Source: Flavobacteriaceae bacterium CG2_30_31_66 | GTDB lineage: Bacteria > Bacteroidota > Bacteroidia > Flavobacteriales > Flavobacteriaceae | NCBI GenBank assembly: GCA_001873065.1 | Contig: MNYM01000037.1 | Location: 86,900 to 150,899, forward strand | Direction of reading: 5' to 3' | DNA: 64,000 nucleotides | Shown: one piece after another, positions 18,482-27,929 of the stretch | How the letters are laid out: each line of letters begins with the position of its first letter | Position numbering within the stretch: position 1 is the stretch's first letter | Made by a program: the position numbers and the translations under genes | Notes under the pieces: model-generated | What the model was told of the DNA's origin: nothing | Seen by the model: only the letters and a program-made list of their open reading frames with translations | Database searches by the model: none

Positions 18482-20488
18482 ATGAAAAACATACAAAAAT
18501 TATTAAAAATATTTTTCATACTGCTCTTAGTAGCATGTACTGAAAATGATTTAAGAGATACTTCTTTTGCTGATGGTATTGCTGCACCAACAAATGTGTC
18601 TGCAATTTATAACATCACTCAAGATAACTCTGGTTCAGTAACCATCACACCAAACGCAGATGGTGCTGTAAGTTATGAAGTTTCCTTTGGAGATGGAACT
18701 GCAACTCCTGCAATTGTCTCTCAAGGTGAAAGTGCAAAACATATTTATGGTGAAGGTACTTATGACATAAAAGTAGTGGCTCTTAATCTAAATGGAGTTA
18801 AAACCGAAGTTTCGCAACAATTAATAGTTTCATTTAAAGCACCACAAAATCTAGTGGTTGTAATTGAAAATGATGCTGCTATTTCTAAAAAAGTAAATAT
18901 CACTGCAAACGCAGATTTTGCTACAATGTTCGAATTTAGTTCAGGAGAAACTGGAGTTACACAACCTGTAGTTTCAGGAAATATTGGACAAACTATTTCA
19001 TACACTTATCAAAACCCAGGGACTTATAATGTTTCTGTTGTTGCAAAAGGTGGTGCGATCCAAACTACAAAATTTGATATAAGTTTCACAGTTACTGAAA
19101 TATTAGCGCCTGTAGTTGCTGCTACTACGCCTCCTTCAAGAGATGCCATTGATGTAATTTCAATTTTTAGTGGTGCTTATACCAATGTTGCTGGTTCTGA
19201 ATTTTTTCCAGATTGGGGGCAATCCACATTATATAATGCTTACAATTTAAATGGAGATGAAATTATTCAATATAGTAATTTAAATTATCAAGGAATTAAT
19301 ATTGGAGCAACACAAAATTTATCCTCGATGGAATTTTTACACATGGATGTATGGACTGCAGATGCAGCATTTTTAGATACTTATTTGATAAGTGCAGGCA
19401 GTGGGGAAAAATTCATTAAAAAAACATTGACAAAAGACAATTGGACTACAATAGATATTCCTATAAAAGATTTTACAGATCAAGGATTGTCTGTGAACGA
19501 TATTTATCAATTCAAATTTGTCGGTTCAGGAACTGTATTTATTGATAATATTTATTTTTATAAATCTCCAACTTCTCCTGTATCAAATATGCAAGATTTT
19601 GAGAGTGCAGCTCCAACATTCACTGTTTTTGGAAACATAGCTGCTACAGAAGTTATTGCAAATCCTGATGCAACAGGATTAAATAAAACTGCGAATGTTG
19701 CGAAAGTTACAAAGACTTCAGGTTCTGAAGTTTGGGCCGGAACGTTTTTTGAAACTAATGAACCTATAAATTTTGCAAACTTCCCATACTTAAACATCAA
19801 AACATGGTCTCCAAAAGTTGGTGCTGTTGTAAAAGTGAAAGTTGAAAATCAGGATGCTAGTATTACTTATGAAGTTGATATGAAAACAACGATTGCTAAT
19901 AAATGGGAATCAATTTCTTATGATTTTAGCAACGCACCAGCAGCAAGTTATGTTAGATTAGTTGTTTTCTTTGATTTTGGAAACGCTGGAGATGGTTCAG
20001 AATATTACTTTGATGAAGTTTCAGTATTTAAACCAAAACTAGTTCAAGATTTTGAGGGCGCAGCTCCAACTTTTACTGTTTTTGGAAATATAGCAGCTAC
20101 TGAGGTGATAGATAACCCTGATAAATCAGGATTAAATACTACTACAAAAGTTGCCAAATTAACCAAATCAGCTGGCTCAGAAGTTTGGGCAGGTACTTTC
20201 TTCCAAACAACAGAAGCATTAGATTTTTCTACTTTTAAAAATATAAGTATGAAAACTTGGTCACCAAAATCTGGCGCTGTTATAAAAATGAAATTAGAAA
20301 ATGCAGATGCTAGTATTACGCATGAGGTTGATGTTACTACTTCTGATGCGAATACATGGCAACAATTGGTTTATGATTTTAGTGGTGCTCCAACGGCAAA
20401 TTATGTGAGAATAGTTGTATTCTTTGATTTTGGAAATGCAGGAGATGATTCACTTTATTACTATGACGAAATAAAATTAACAAAATAA
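18482..20488 (+). CDS. Surface glycan-binding lipoprotein with PKD domains and duplicated binding modules
   Basis: 668 residues from ATG 18482, which opens the lipoprotein signal ending VAC (Cys19). Domain order: two PKD-like domains (about 35-120 and 120-210, with YEVSFGDGT and the GTYDIKVVA/GTYNVSVVA strands), a module starting DVISIFSGAY (about 224-363), and two near-identical modules of about 150 residues each (about 369-516 and 520-668). Both duplicates begin QDFE-AAPTFTVFGNIAATEV and share VVFFDFGNAGD near the end. It occupies the SusE/SGBP position 13 bp after SusD. Such proteins hold polysaccharide at the surface without cleaving it; no catalytic motif is seen. The duplicated modules are probably carbohydrate binding, by context. 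Confidence 0.85.
   Translation: MKNIQKLLKIFFILLLVACTENDLRDTSFADGIAAPTNVSAIYNITQDNSGSVTITPNADGAVSYEVSFGDGTATPAIVSQGESAKHIYGEGTYDIKVVALNLNGVKTEVSQQLIVSFKAPQNLVVVIENDAAISKKVNITANADFATMFEFSSGETGVTQPVVSGNIGQTISYTYQNPGTYNVSVVAKGGAIQTTKFDISFTVTEILAPVVAATTPPSRDAIDVISIFSGAYTNVAGSEFFPDWGQSTLYNAYNLNGDEIIQYSNLNYQGINIGATQNLSSMEFLHMDVWTADAAFLDTYLISAGSGEKFIKKTLTKDNWTTIDIPIKDFTDQGLSVNDIYQFKFVGSGTVFIDNIYFYKSPTSPVSNMQDFESAAPTFTVFGNIAATEVIANPDATGLNKTANVAKVTKTSGSEVWAGTFFETNEPINFANFPYLNIKTWSPKVGAVVKVKVENQDASITYEVDMKTTIANKWESISYDFSNAPAASYVRLVVFFDFGNAGDGSEYYFDEVSVFKPKLVQDFEGAAPTFTVFGNIAATEVIDNPDKSGLNTTTKVAKLTKSAGSEVWAGTFFQTTEALDFSTFKNISMKTWSPKSGAVIKMKLENADASITHEVDVTTSDANTWQQLVYDFSGAPTANYVRIVVFFDFGNAGDDSLYYYDEIKLTK
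19588..20488 (+). repeat. Tandem in-gene duplication of a binding module (2 x about 450 bp)
   Basis: Bases about 19588-20035 and 20041-20485 encode two copies of the same module within the surface lipoprotein gene. They are strongly alike in DNA as well as protein: GCAGCTCCAACWTTYACTGT-like starts at about 19606 and 20059, and a matching GATTTTGGAAAYGC segment near 19974 and 20428. The similarity at silent sites suggests a fairly recent duplication or ongoing gene conversion. Confidence 0.85.
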
Positions 20489-20501
20489 GATTAAAATAAA
20501 A

Positions 20502-21419
20502 ATGATGAATAAAATTAAATTTAATCTAGCAATAGTCTTTGCCACAATCATATCTTTTATGGGTTGTCAACAAAATGACTATTCTTTTGGGGAAATTATT
20601 TCTCCATCAAATATCCAAATCACTTCCGAAATTATTGGAGCAGATGCTAATCATCCAAATGGAGATGGAAGTGGAGTTGTAAATTTTAAAGCCTCTGCTG
20701 ATAATGCAGTTTCTTATAAATTTGTGTATGAAGGGTCACAAACTGTTGCCTTATCAGGTGAAGCCACTTTAATTTTCAGTAAACTAGGTGTCAATACGCA
20801 CACTGTAACTGTTGTTGTTTCAGGAACTGCAGGTGTTTCTTCAACCAAATCTATTCAAGTTGATGTGTTAGCAACCTATTCTCCTCCAGATGAATTGACT
20901 GGAAAGTTATATGGTTTTGATCCTGCAAATCCAACGGCTTTGACTTCAAGAACTTGGAAAATACAGTCAGCAAAACCTAATCATTTTGGCTTAGGTCCAG
21001 TTGGAGGGAATATCATAGGTGAATATTATGGCGCCGGTCCAAATGATAAAGACGGTCTTGGAATGTATGATGATAGAATCGTTTTTAGTTCTGATGGTAC
21101 TTTTTCCCACACTACTAATGGAACTATTTTTGGGAGAGATCCTTATATTGTAAATGATTTAGGACCTAATGCTTCAGGAAATGTGAATGGTGCTGACATC
21201 GAAAACTATGTTTACGGTGATTATGCTTCTACTTTTTCATTAATCGCTCCAGGTGGAGTTGAAACAATCAGTATTTCTGGAATAGGTTTCATTGGGTATT
21301 ATACTGGCGGAAATCATCAATATCAAATATTTGATAGAGGTACACCAAATGAATTAATTCTTAAAACTACTGATGGTGGAGGGCAATTTGATTGGTGGTT
21401 TATCATTGTAACGGAATAA
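20502..21419 (+). CDS. PKD-containing surface lipoprotein of the beta-glucan locus
   Basis: 305 residues with a lipoprotein signal ending FMGC (Cys22); ATG codons at 20502 and 20505 are both possible starts. Residues about 30-130 form a PKD/Ig-like domain (AVSYKFVYEGSQTV ... VSSTKSIQVDVLATY). The C-terminal half (about 150-305) starts SRTWKIQSA and is rich in Gly, Asn and aromatic residues, ending DWWFIIVTE. This lipocalin-like half recurs in flavobacterial laminarin loci in my memory, either alone or attached to GH16 enzymes. There is no catalytic signature. It is the last gene before a strong terminator, so it closes the susCD operon. A glucan-binding role is inferred from position. Confidence 0.75.
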   Translation: MMNKIKFNLAIVFATIISFMGCQQNDYSFGEIISPSNIQITSEIIGADANHPNGDGSGVVNFKASADNAVSYKFVYEGSQTVALSGEATLIFSKLGVNTHTVTVVVSGTAGVSSTKSIQVDVLATYSPPDELTGKLYGFDPANPTALTSRTWKIQSAKPNHFGLGPVGGNIIGEYYGAGPNDKDGLGMYDDRIVFSSDGTFSHTTNGTIFGRDPYIVNDLGPNASGNVNGADIENYVYGDYASTFSLIAPGGVETISISGIGFIGYYTGGNHQYQIFDRGTPNELILKTTDGGGQFDWWFIIVTE

Positions 21420-21435
21420 TTATATAAAAGTTTTT

Positions 21436-21467
21436 AAAAAAGGTCAGTGTATGCTGACCTTTTTTTT
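21436..21467 (+). terminator. Rho-independent terminator of the susCD operon
   Basis: AGGTCAG (21441-21447) pairs with CTGACCT (21454-21460) around a 6-nt loop; the stem is extended by an upstream A run and downstream T run. It lies 17 bp after the last lipoprotein gene of the operon. Confidence 0.9.
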
Positions 21468-21811
21468 AAATTTAATTGTCTCACTATTTTTTTTTTTACT
21501 TTTATATTATATTATTTTTTTTGTCATTTTTAAAAGGTCATTCATTTTTTTTTAGGTAAACTACCTATACAATAACACAACAAATTTGAAATTAATATTT
21601 GTAAATTATTTATTTTTCTTTTAATACTAACGTTATTTTTTATCTTTTGCTTAAATATTAACATGTATTATCATTGTTGAGGTTTTTTTTTAAAATATTT
21701 GGATAAAAAAAAATACTTTTAAAAAAAATTAATCATTCAAATTACACAATGTTTTTAATTTTTTATTTTTTAATTAAAAACTAAACTAATCTCTAATCAA
21801 AAAAACAAATT
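21468..21811 (+). promoter_or_regulatory. AT-rich leader with an inverted repeat before the enzyme operon
   Basis: A gene-free stretch of extreme AT content. It contains TAGGTA-AAC-TACCTA (21553-21567), an inverted repeat, overlapping CTATACAATAA (21565-21575). The latter 11 bases also occur at 13885-13895 before SusC. The region must hold the promoter for the 21812-27744 operon because a terminator precedes it. No exact TAnnTTTG element was found. Operator function is a suggestion only. Confidence 0.4.
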
Positions 21812-24800
21812 ATGAAAAACATTTTTCTAAGATTGGCATTTTTCTTTCTTGCACTAAATGTTTTTGGTCAAACAGATAAAGTATCTGTTGTTTCAAATGA
21901 CCAAGGAACAAAATTAGTGGTCAACGGAAAGGATTTTATAATTAATGGTATGAATTGGGACTACATTCCAATTGGTACAAATACTGTGAACGCAGATTTT
22001 TGGAATAAACCCAATGATGTTATCAAATCTGCACTTGATGCAGAAATGATGTTACTAAAAAACATGGGTGTAAACGTAATCCGTCAATATACTGGAGTTC
22101 CTGCAAGATGGATTAAGTACATTTATGAAACCCACGGAATTTATACCATGCTGAACCATTCTTTTGGGAGATATGGATTAACTTTGGATGGTGTTTGGAC
22201 TCCTGTCACAGATTATTCACATGAAAATACACAAAAACATTTGATGTCAGAAATTGACAATCTTGTGAAAGAATATAAAGATACCCCCGGTATTTTAATG
22301 TACTTATTAGGAAATGAAAATAATTACGGATTGTTTTGGCAAGGTGCAGAAACTGAGGATTTTCCTGATGATGAAAAAGAAAAGCAATTTATTGGTGATA
22401 AACGTGGAAGACCAATGTATCGTTTAATGAACGATGCTGCAAAAAAAATGAAAGCAATAGATACTTCTCACCCTGTTGCAATTTGTAATGGTGATGTATT
22501 ATTCATTGATATCATTGCTGAAGAGTGTAAAGATGTTGATATTTATGGTGTTAACTCATACAGAGGGCCTTCTTTTACAGATATTTTTGATGTTGTAAAA
22601 AAGAAATTAAACAAACCAATGATGTTTACAGAATTTGGTGCTGATGCTTTCAATGCTATTGATAATCAGGAAGACCAACTTTCACAAGCTTACTACATGG
22701 TTGAAAACTGGAAAGAAATTTATCAAAATGCTGCTGGTTTAGGAAAAGCAAATAATTCAATAGGTGGTTTTACTTTTCAATTTAGTGATGGATGGTGGAA
22801 ATATGGTTTTGACAAACGTGAAGGTGCAGATGTCCATGATAATAATGCTTCATGGGCGAATGGAGGGTATCAAAGAGATTATGTTTCTGGTAAAAATAAT
22901 ATGAATGAAGAGTGGTTTGGGATTTGTGCAAAAGGACCAACCAATGAAAGAGGTTTGTACACATTATATCCAAGAGCTGCATATTATGCTTTGAAAGAAG
23001 CACACAGTTTAAATCCGTATGCCGCAGGAACCACTTTAGAATCAGTGACAACTTATTTCAAGAATATCCAATTAATGGATGCGGTTTTAAGAGCTAGAGG
23101 AGATAAAGCTGCTTTGGGGGGAAATGAAAAAATTAAATTGAGTAATTTAAGAGCAGAATTCACCACATTCAACACTGGAGGTTCTTTGCTAACCACACCA
23201 CAAACAGCCGATGGAACAGGACAAGCTTATCCTGATAGACTTGGTTTTGACCACATGCAATCATATTTTATTGGGGTTACAGGCCAACCAACTGCAAGTA
23301 TGAAAGCTGAAGTAAACTTCAATATCTTAGGAAATGTTGCCGGAAACCCAATTGATGATATTTTTTATGAAAACGTTGGAAGACCAGTTACAGTAAATAC
23401 TGATAGTGGAAATTTAACACTTACTGATAACAATAGATTACGTGTTTATAATGCTTCTTTTGAATGGAAAGCTCAAAAATTTGACATGAGAGGTTTTTAC
23501 AGAACAGGTCATTATCACTGGGGTTATGAAGGCGATTTCTTTAGTTTATATCCTCAAGCTTATTATGGGCCTAATTTAGATATTTATAATGGTGAGATTT
23601 TAGGATTAGAAGTTGATGGAAAAGGTTCGTTAGCTGGTTTAAAAGCTGCTTTTGGGCCACAATTATGGTGGGGAGCAAATCCTGCAGTTTTGTTGAAATA
23701 TGCAAAAAAAATAGGACATTACGATGTATCAGCAATTTATCACAAAGATATTGTTTCAGGAAATGGAATTGATGAAAATGGTAATCGTATTCTAGATCCT
23801 GCACAAGCAAGAACAGGGGTAATTCCTGCTTTACCAACTGAAAAAGCAACTTTCGCTGTTGGAAGAAAAGGAGAACATTTTGGTCTTCAAATAGGAGCTA
23901 TTTGGGCTGGAAATCCTCTAAACGGAAGAAATTATCAAGTAACAACAGGATCTTCTGGAAATTATACTGTTTTAAATGACAGAATTCAAGGAAAAGACAA
24001 TTGGGGAGGAAAAGCAAAACTTACTTTTTCAAAAGGAAATTTTAATTGGTATGCCCAGGGTTCTGTGATGGGATTGGTTGCGAATGGTGGTGTTGACCAA
24101 ACAATGACTTTTACAGGTTGGAAATTAAAAGATAGTGGATCTGGAAACTTAAATAATTTATTAACTGGTATTGCTTATAACATGGGAAAATTTCAAATTG
24201 CACCAAACTTTTTATGGCAAAAACCATTGGTTGATCCAATGCCAAATGATGTTGGAGCTCCAGGAAGATTACGAAATTTTGTGGACGATCCATTCTCTGT
24301 TAGAGATGGAAATAGAGAAACCACAGCTGGTGAAATTTTACTTACCTACGACCCAACTCCAGGAACATACATGTATGAATTTGACAACGACAGAGCCGAG
24401 GATGCAAAATTCGCATTGAATTTAGGCTTTGTATATCGTCATTTACCGACAACTCAAGATGCTGCTATTGGTTTTTTAGCAAACCGTACCTTTTTTGCTT
24501 TTGCCAAATCAGTACCTGCAAAGGATTTATGGGAAATACATTCAAGAATTGTCTCTAAAATCAGACCAGATTTTGGATTTATTTCAAATATTTACTTCGG
24601 AACTGCTCAAGCAAATGGTGATAGTGATAGAACAATTACACGTTTTGGAGCTGATTTAAGAATGATTTACAATAAAATGAAAATTACAGGAATGGTAAAA
24701 GTAAATGATTGGGGTCCTTTCGACTACCATAGAGATTTCAACTTAACATTCCCTGTTCAATTGATGCTTGATTTTTCAACTTCTGTTGGCAAGCCAGATT

Positions 24801-24991
24801 GGTTTATTTTACCTGATACCAAAGTTGGAATTAGAGGAACTTGGAGAGCTTTAAACGAAAATTCGCCAAGATATTCTCCACTGGCTACAGCAACTCCTTT
24901 CGCAACTGCACCAATTGTAAGTCCTGTAGGATTTCCAAACGGGTCAGAATGGGAAATTAGAACATACATTCATATTAACATTGGAAAATAA
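21812..24991 (+). CDS. Clan GH-A glycosidase fused to a predicted outer-membrane beta-barrel
   Basis: 1059 residues with a type I signal peptide (ending VFGQ, about residue 20). Residues about 30-395 resemble the GH2/clan GH-A TIM barrel: LVVNGKDFIINGMNWD at the start, predicted acid/base Glu169 in LLGNENNYG and nucleophile Glu274 in MMFTEFGADA. From about residue 400 to the end the sequence changes to amphipathic, aromatic-rich strands separated by Gly/Asn/Asp loops (FDMRGFYRTGHYHWGYEGD; FALNLGFVYRHLP; ITRFGADLRMIY; final EIRTYIHINIGK), as in outer-membrane barrels. I cannot place it in a numbered GH family. It opens an operon with a binding lipoprotein and GH16, so beta-glucan is the inferred substrate. 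Exact barrel limits and catalytic activity are unproven. Confidence 0.75.
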   Translation: MKNIFLRLAFFFLALNVFGQTDKVSVVSNDQGTKLVVNGKDFIINGMNWDYIPIGTNTVNADFWNKPNDVIKSALDAEMMLLKNMGVNVIRQYTGVPARWIKYIYETHGIYTMLNHSFGRYGLTLDGVWTPVTDYSHENTQKHLMSEIDNLVKEYKDTPGILMYLLGNENNYGLFWQGAETEDFPDDEKEKQFIGDKRGRPMYRLMNDAAKKMKAIDTSHPVAICNGDVLFIDIIAEECKDVDIYGVNSYRGPSFTDIFDVVKKKLNKPMMFTEFGADAFNAIDNQEDQLSQAYYMVENWKEIYQNAAGLGKANNSIGGFTFQFSDGWWKYGFDKREGADVHDNNASWANGGYQRDYVSGKNNMNEEWFGICAKGPTNERGLYTLYPRAAYYALKEAHSLNPYAAGTTLESVTTYFKNIQLMDAVLRARGDKAALGGNEKIKLSNLRAEFTTFNTGGSLLTTPQTADGTGQAYPDRLGFDHMQSYFIGVTGQPTASMKAEVNFNILGNVAGNPIDDIFYENVGRPVTVNTDSGNLTLTDNNRLRVYNASFEWKAQKFDMRGFYRTGHYHWGYEGDFFSLYPQAYYGPNLDIYNGEILGLEVDGKGSLAGLKAAFGPQLWWGANPAVLLKYAKKIGHYDVSAIYHKDIVSGNGIDENGNRILDPAQARTGVIPALPTEKATFAVGRKGEHFGLQIGAIWAGNPLNGRNYQVTTGSSGNYTVLNDRIQGKDNWGGKAKLTFSKGNFNWYAQGSVMGLVANGGVDQTMTFTGWKLKDSGSGNLNNLLTGIAYNMGKFQIAPNFLWQKPLVDPMPNDVGAPGRLRNFVDDPFSVRDGNRETTAGEILLTYDPTPGTYMYEFDNDRAEDAKFALNLGFVYRHLPTTQDAAIGFLANRTFFAFAKSVPAKDLWEIHSRIVSKIRPDFGFISNIYFGTAQANGDSDRTITRFGADLRMIYNKMKITGMVKVNDWGPFDYHRDFNLTFPVQLMLDFSTSVGKPDWFILPDTKVGIRGTWRALNENSPRYSPLATATPFATAPIVSPVGFPNGSEWEIRTYIHINIGK

Positions 24992-25005
24992 AAAACATTC
25001 ATATT

Positions 25006-26877
25006 ATGAAAACAATTAAAAATAAATTTTTAAAATCAACCTACACATTAGCCCTTCTGCTGGTGGTAGTGATAGGTTGTGATCGAGAAATTTCAAATGA
25101 AGCAGTTTTAACGACTTTCTCAAATAATCCGGCTGTTTTTTTAGATGGATTTAGCTCAGGATTACAATATTATCCTTTTGGTGGTTCAAAACTAGAGGCA
25201 TTTTCGGTGGATACACAAACAAAATATCAAGGAACTTCGTCAATGAGATTTGATGTTCCAAACGTTGGTGATCCTACTGGGGCATATGCAGGTGCAATCT
25301 TTAGAGATGATAATGGTGGAAGAAATTTAACAAAATATGACGCTTTAACTTTTTGGATTAAAGCCACAAAATCGGCAACCATCAACGAAATTGGTTTTGG
25401 TCAAGATTTTGGCGAAAATAAATATCAAGCATCTTTACAAAATTTGAGAGTTTCTACTGGTTGGACAAAATTTACGATTCCAATTCCTGATCCCTCAAAA
25501 TTGATAAAAGAATCCGGATTGTTTTGGTACGCTGAAGGTCCTGAAAACGGTGATGGTTACACCTTTTGGGTGGATGAATTACAGTTTGAAAAACTTGGAA
25601 CTTTGGCACAACCAAGACCTAAAATACTTAACGGAGTTGATAAAGTTGAACAAACTTTTATTGGATCAAAAGTGGTTGTCAATGGTTTAACCCAGACTTT
25701 TAATCTTGAAAATGGTTTAAATCAAACAGTGGTTACTGCTCCTGGTTATTTTGAATTTACAAGTTCTAATCCTTCTGTTGCCTCTGTTGACGATCTTGGA
25801 AATGTTACTATTACAGGAACAGGAACAACTAAAATAACGGCAACTTTAAATGGTATTGAAGCAAAAGGTTCATACACTTTAGAATCTTTGGGCGATTTTA
25901 CACCTGCACCAACACCCACTCAAAGTGCTTCAAATGTGTTATCTATTTTTAGCGATGCATTCGTTAATCAACCAGTTGAATATTATAATGGTTATTGGGC
26001 ACCTTTTCAAACAACACAAGGTCAGGATGATATCAATATTAATGGTGATAATATTATTAAATATTCTCAATTAAATTTTGTAGGAATTCAGTTTACACAA
26101 CCAACTATAAATATCTCTGATATGTCTCATTTCCATATTGACATTCAAGTAAAAGATCAAATGCAATCTTCAGATTATTTGATTGTACGTTTGTTTGATA
26201 TTGGAAGTGATAATTCTTTTGGAGGAAGTGATGATTCATCTGCTGAACTAAGATTGACACCAACAACCTTATCAACAGGAAATTGGGTTGGCTATGATAT
26301 TGCTCTAAGAAACTTAACAACTTTGAGAGGTAAAAATAATCTAGCTCAAATAGTTTTCGTTTCTGATGCCACTATCACTGATATTTTGGTTGATAATATC
26401 TATTTTTACAAAGTACCAACTGCTCCAACTGTAGCTGCTCCAATACCAACAAAGCCTGCTGCAGACGTAATTTCAGTTTTTAGTGATGCTTATACAAATA
26501 TCGCAGGGTCAGATTTTAACCCAAATTGGGGACAAGCAACTGTTGCTTCTCAAGTTCCAATTGCAGGAAATAATACATTAAAATATGCTGGATTAAACTA
26601 CCAAGGTTTACAACTAGGTTCGTCTCAAAATGTTTCAGGAATGACTCATATACATATTGATTATTATTCCGCAAATTCAACTTCTCTTAATTTATCTTTG
26701 ATAAGTAGTGGCCCTGTTGAAAAATTAAAAGCGTTAACAGTTCCAACTTCTGCTGGATGGTCTAGTATTGATATCCCTTTGTCTAATTTTTTACCAGTAA
26801 ATTTATCAGATGTTATTCAGTTGAAATTTGATGGGAATGGTGATATTTATCTAGATAATATTTATTTTTTCAAATAA
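25006..26877 (+). CDS. Multi-module glycan-binding surface lipoprotein
   Basis: 623 residues with a lipoprotein signal ending VIGC (Cys25). Modules in order: a beta-sandwich CBM-like domain (about 40-198, ending FWVDELQFEKL); a Big_2-type bacterial Ig domain (about 225-295, with SVASVDDLGNVTITGTGTTKI); a proline/threonine linker (TPAPTPTQ); and two copies of a module starting VLSIFSDAF (about 308-466) and VISVFSDAY (about 486-623), each ending D-IYFYK or D-IYFFK. The same module is found in the proteins at 18482 and 38762. No catalytic residues are recognisable. It lies 14 bp after the glycosidase-barrel gene and 30 bp before GH16, so it probably presents laminarin to these enzymes. Confidence 0.82.
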   Translation: MKTIKNKFLKSTYTLALLLVVVIGCDREISNEAVLTTFSNNPAVFLDGFSSGLQYYPFGGSKLEAFSVDTQTKYQGTSSMRFDVPNVGDPTGAYAGAIFRDDNGGRNLTKYDALTFWIKATKSATINEIGFGQDFGENKYQASLQNLRVSTGWTKFTIPIPDPSKLIKESGLFWYAEGPENGDGYTFWVDELQFEKLGTLAQPRPKILNGVDKVEQTFIGSKVVVNGLTQTFNLENGLNQTVVTAPGYFEFTSSNPSVASVDDLGNVTITGTGTTKITATLNGIEAKGSYTLESLGDFTPAPTPTQSASNVLSIFSDAFVNQPVEYYNGYWAPFQTTQGQDDININGDNIIKYSQLNFVGIQFTQPTINISDMSHFHIDIQVKDQMQSSDYLIVRLFDIGSDNSFGGSDDSSAELRLTPTTLSTGNWVGYDIALRNLTTLRGKNNLAQIVFVSDATITDILVDNIYFYKVPTAPTVAAPIPTKPAADVISVFSDAYTNIAGSDFNPNWGQATVASQVPIAGNNTLKYAGLNYQGLQLGSSQNVSGMTHIHIDYYSANSTSLNLSLISSGPVEKLKALTVPTSAGWSSIDIPLSNFLPVNLSDVIQLKFDGNGDIYLDNIYFFK

Positions 26878-26907
26878 TAAAATGCTCACGATTTAAAATT
26901 AAAAATT

Positions 26908-27744
26908 ATGAATTTTAGAAATCAATTTAAATTAAAATCATTGTTAGTCTATAGCTTTTTTGGTGGTTTACTTGCAATCAATAGTTGTTCTAATAGCGAA
27001 TCTCAAACAGTAACTACAATGAAAACAATGGTTTGGGCAGATGAATTTACTGAAGATGGCACTCCAAATGCTGCAAATTGGAATTTTGATATTGGAACAG
27101 GTCAAAATGGCTGGGGAAATAACGAATTGCAATATTACACTGATCGTCCTGAAAATATTGAAGTGAAAAACGGAATGTTATACATCACCGCCAAAAAAGA
27201 AACTTTTCAAGGTTCAAATTATACTTCTGCAAAAATTACTACGAAAGGTCTTTTTGAACAAAAATATGGACGTTTTGAAGCAAAAATCAAAATGCCTTGG
27301 GGACAAGGTTTATGGCCAGCTTTTTGGATGTTAGGTGACGATTCTAATGGCACTGTTTCTTGGCCCGCAATTGGTGAGATTGATATTATGGAATATAGAG
27401 GGCAACAACCTACAATCACTCATGGAAGCATTCATGGACCTGGATATTCTGGGGGTGAAGCAATAACCAAAAGCTATACATTGCCAAATGACAGATTTGA
27501 TACTGGTTTTCATATTTTTGGAATAGAATGGGGACCAAGCTACATCAACTATTACGTTGATGATGTTTTGTACAATCAAATCACGCCAAGCAAATTACCA
27601 GCTGGAACTGAATGGGTTTTTAATAACAAACAATTTTATATCATTATCAACCTCGCTGTTGGAGGCTCTTTTGTGGGTTCACCAAATGCTGAAACTGAGT
27701 TTCCTCAAGAGATGATTATAGATTATGTAAGAGTATATAAATAA
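26908..27744 (+). CDS. GH16 endo-beta-1,3-glucanase (laminarinase) lipoprotein
   Basis: 278 residues, the size of a single GH16 domain plus a lipoprotein signal (Cys27 in INSC). The catalytic signature is EIDIMEYRG, giving nucleophile Glu157, Asp159 and acid/base Glu162; the beta-bulge form ExDxxE is the laminarinase type. Other family strands are VWADEFTEDG, NNELQYYTDRPEN and GPSYINYYVDD. It would cut beta-1,3-glucan internally at the cell surface or in the periplasm. It is the last gene of the operon, followed directly by a terminator. Confidence 0.93.
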   Translation: MNFRNQFKLKSLLVYSFFGGLLAINSCSNSESQTVTTMKTMVWADEFTEDGTPNAANWNFDIGTGQNGWGNNELQYYTDRPENIEVKNGMLYITAKKETFQGSNYTSAKITTKGLFEQKYGRFEAKIKMPWGQGLWPAFWMLGDDSNGTVSWPAIGEIDIMEYRGQQPTITHGSIHGPGYSGGEAITKSYTLPNDRFDTGFHIFGIEWGPSYINYYVDDVLYNQITPSKLPAGTEWVFNNKQFYIIINLAVGGSFVGSPNAETEFPQEMIIDYVRVYK

Positions 27745-27760
27745 AATTTTTAAATTTAAG

Positions 27761-27792
27761 GGATGATATTTCAAGAAATATCATCCTTTTTA
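27761..27792 (+). terminator. Strong terminator after GH16
   Basis: GGATGATATTTC (27761-27772) and GAAATATCATCC (27775-27786) form a perfect 12-bp stem followed by a T run, 17 bp after the GH16 stop codon. It separates the surface operon from the next gene set. Confidence 0.92.
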
Positions 27793-27929
27793 CAAACAAT
27801 CAAACCAAACCAAAAAACAACTTATAAATAATTATTTTATCCATAAAAAGTGTAAGTATTTTTTTTAAACTTACTTAAAACATTTATGTTTGCTCATAAA
27901 ATAATTATTTAACCGACAATTAAAAATTA

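Noticed and set aside
22782..23051. 89-codon antisense frame in the glycosidase-barrel gene
   Set aside because: His-rich, low-complexity translation typical of reverse-complement AT-rich coding DNA.
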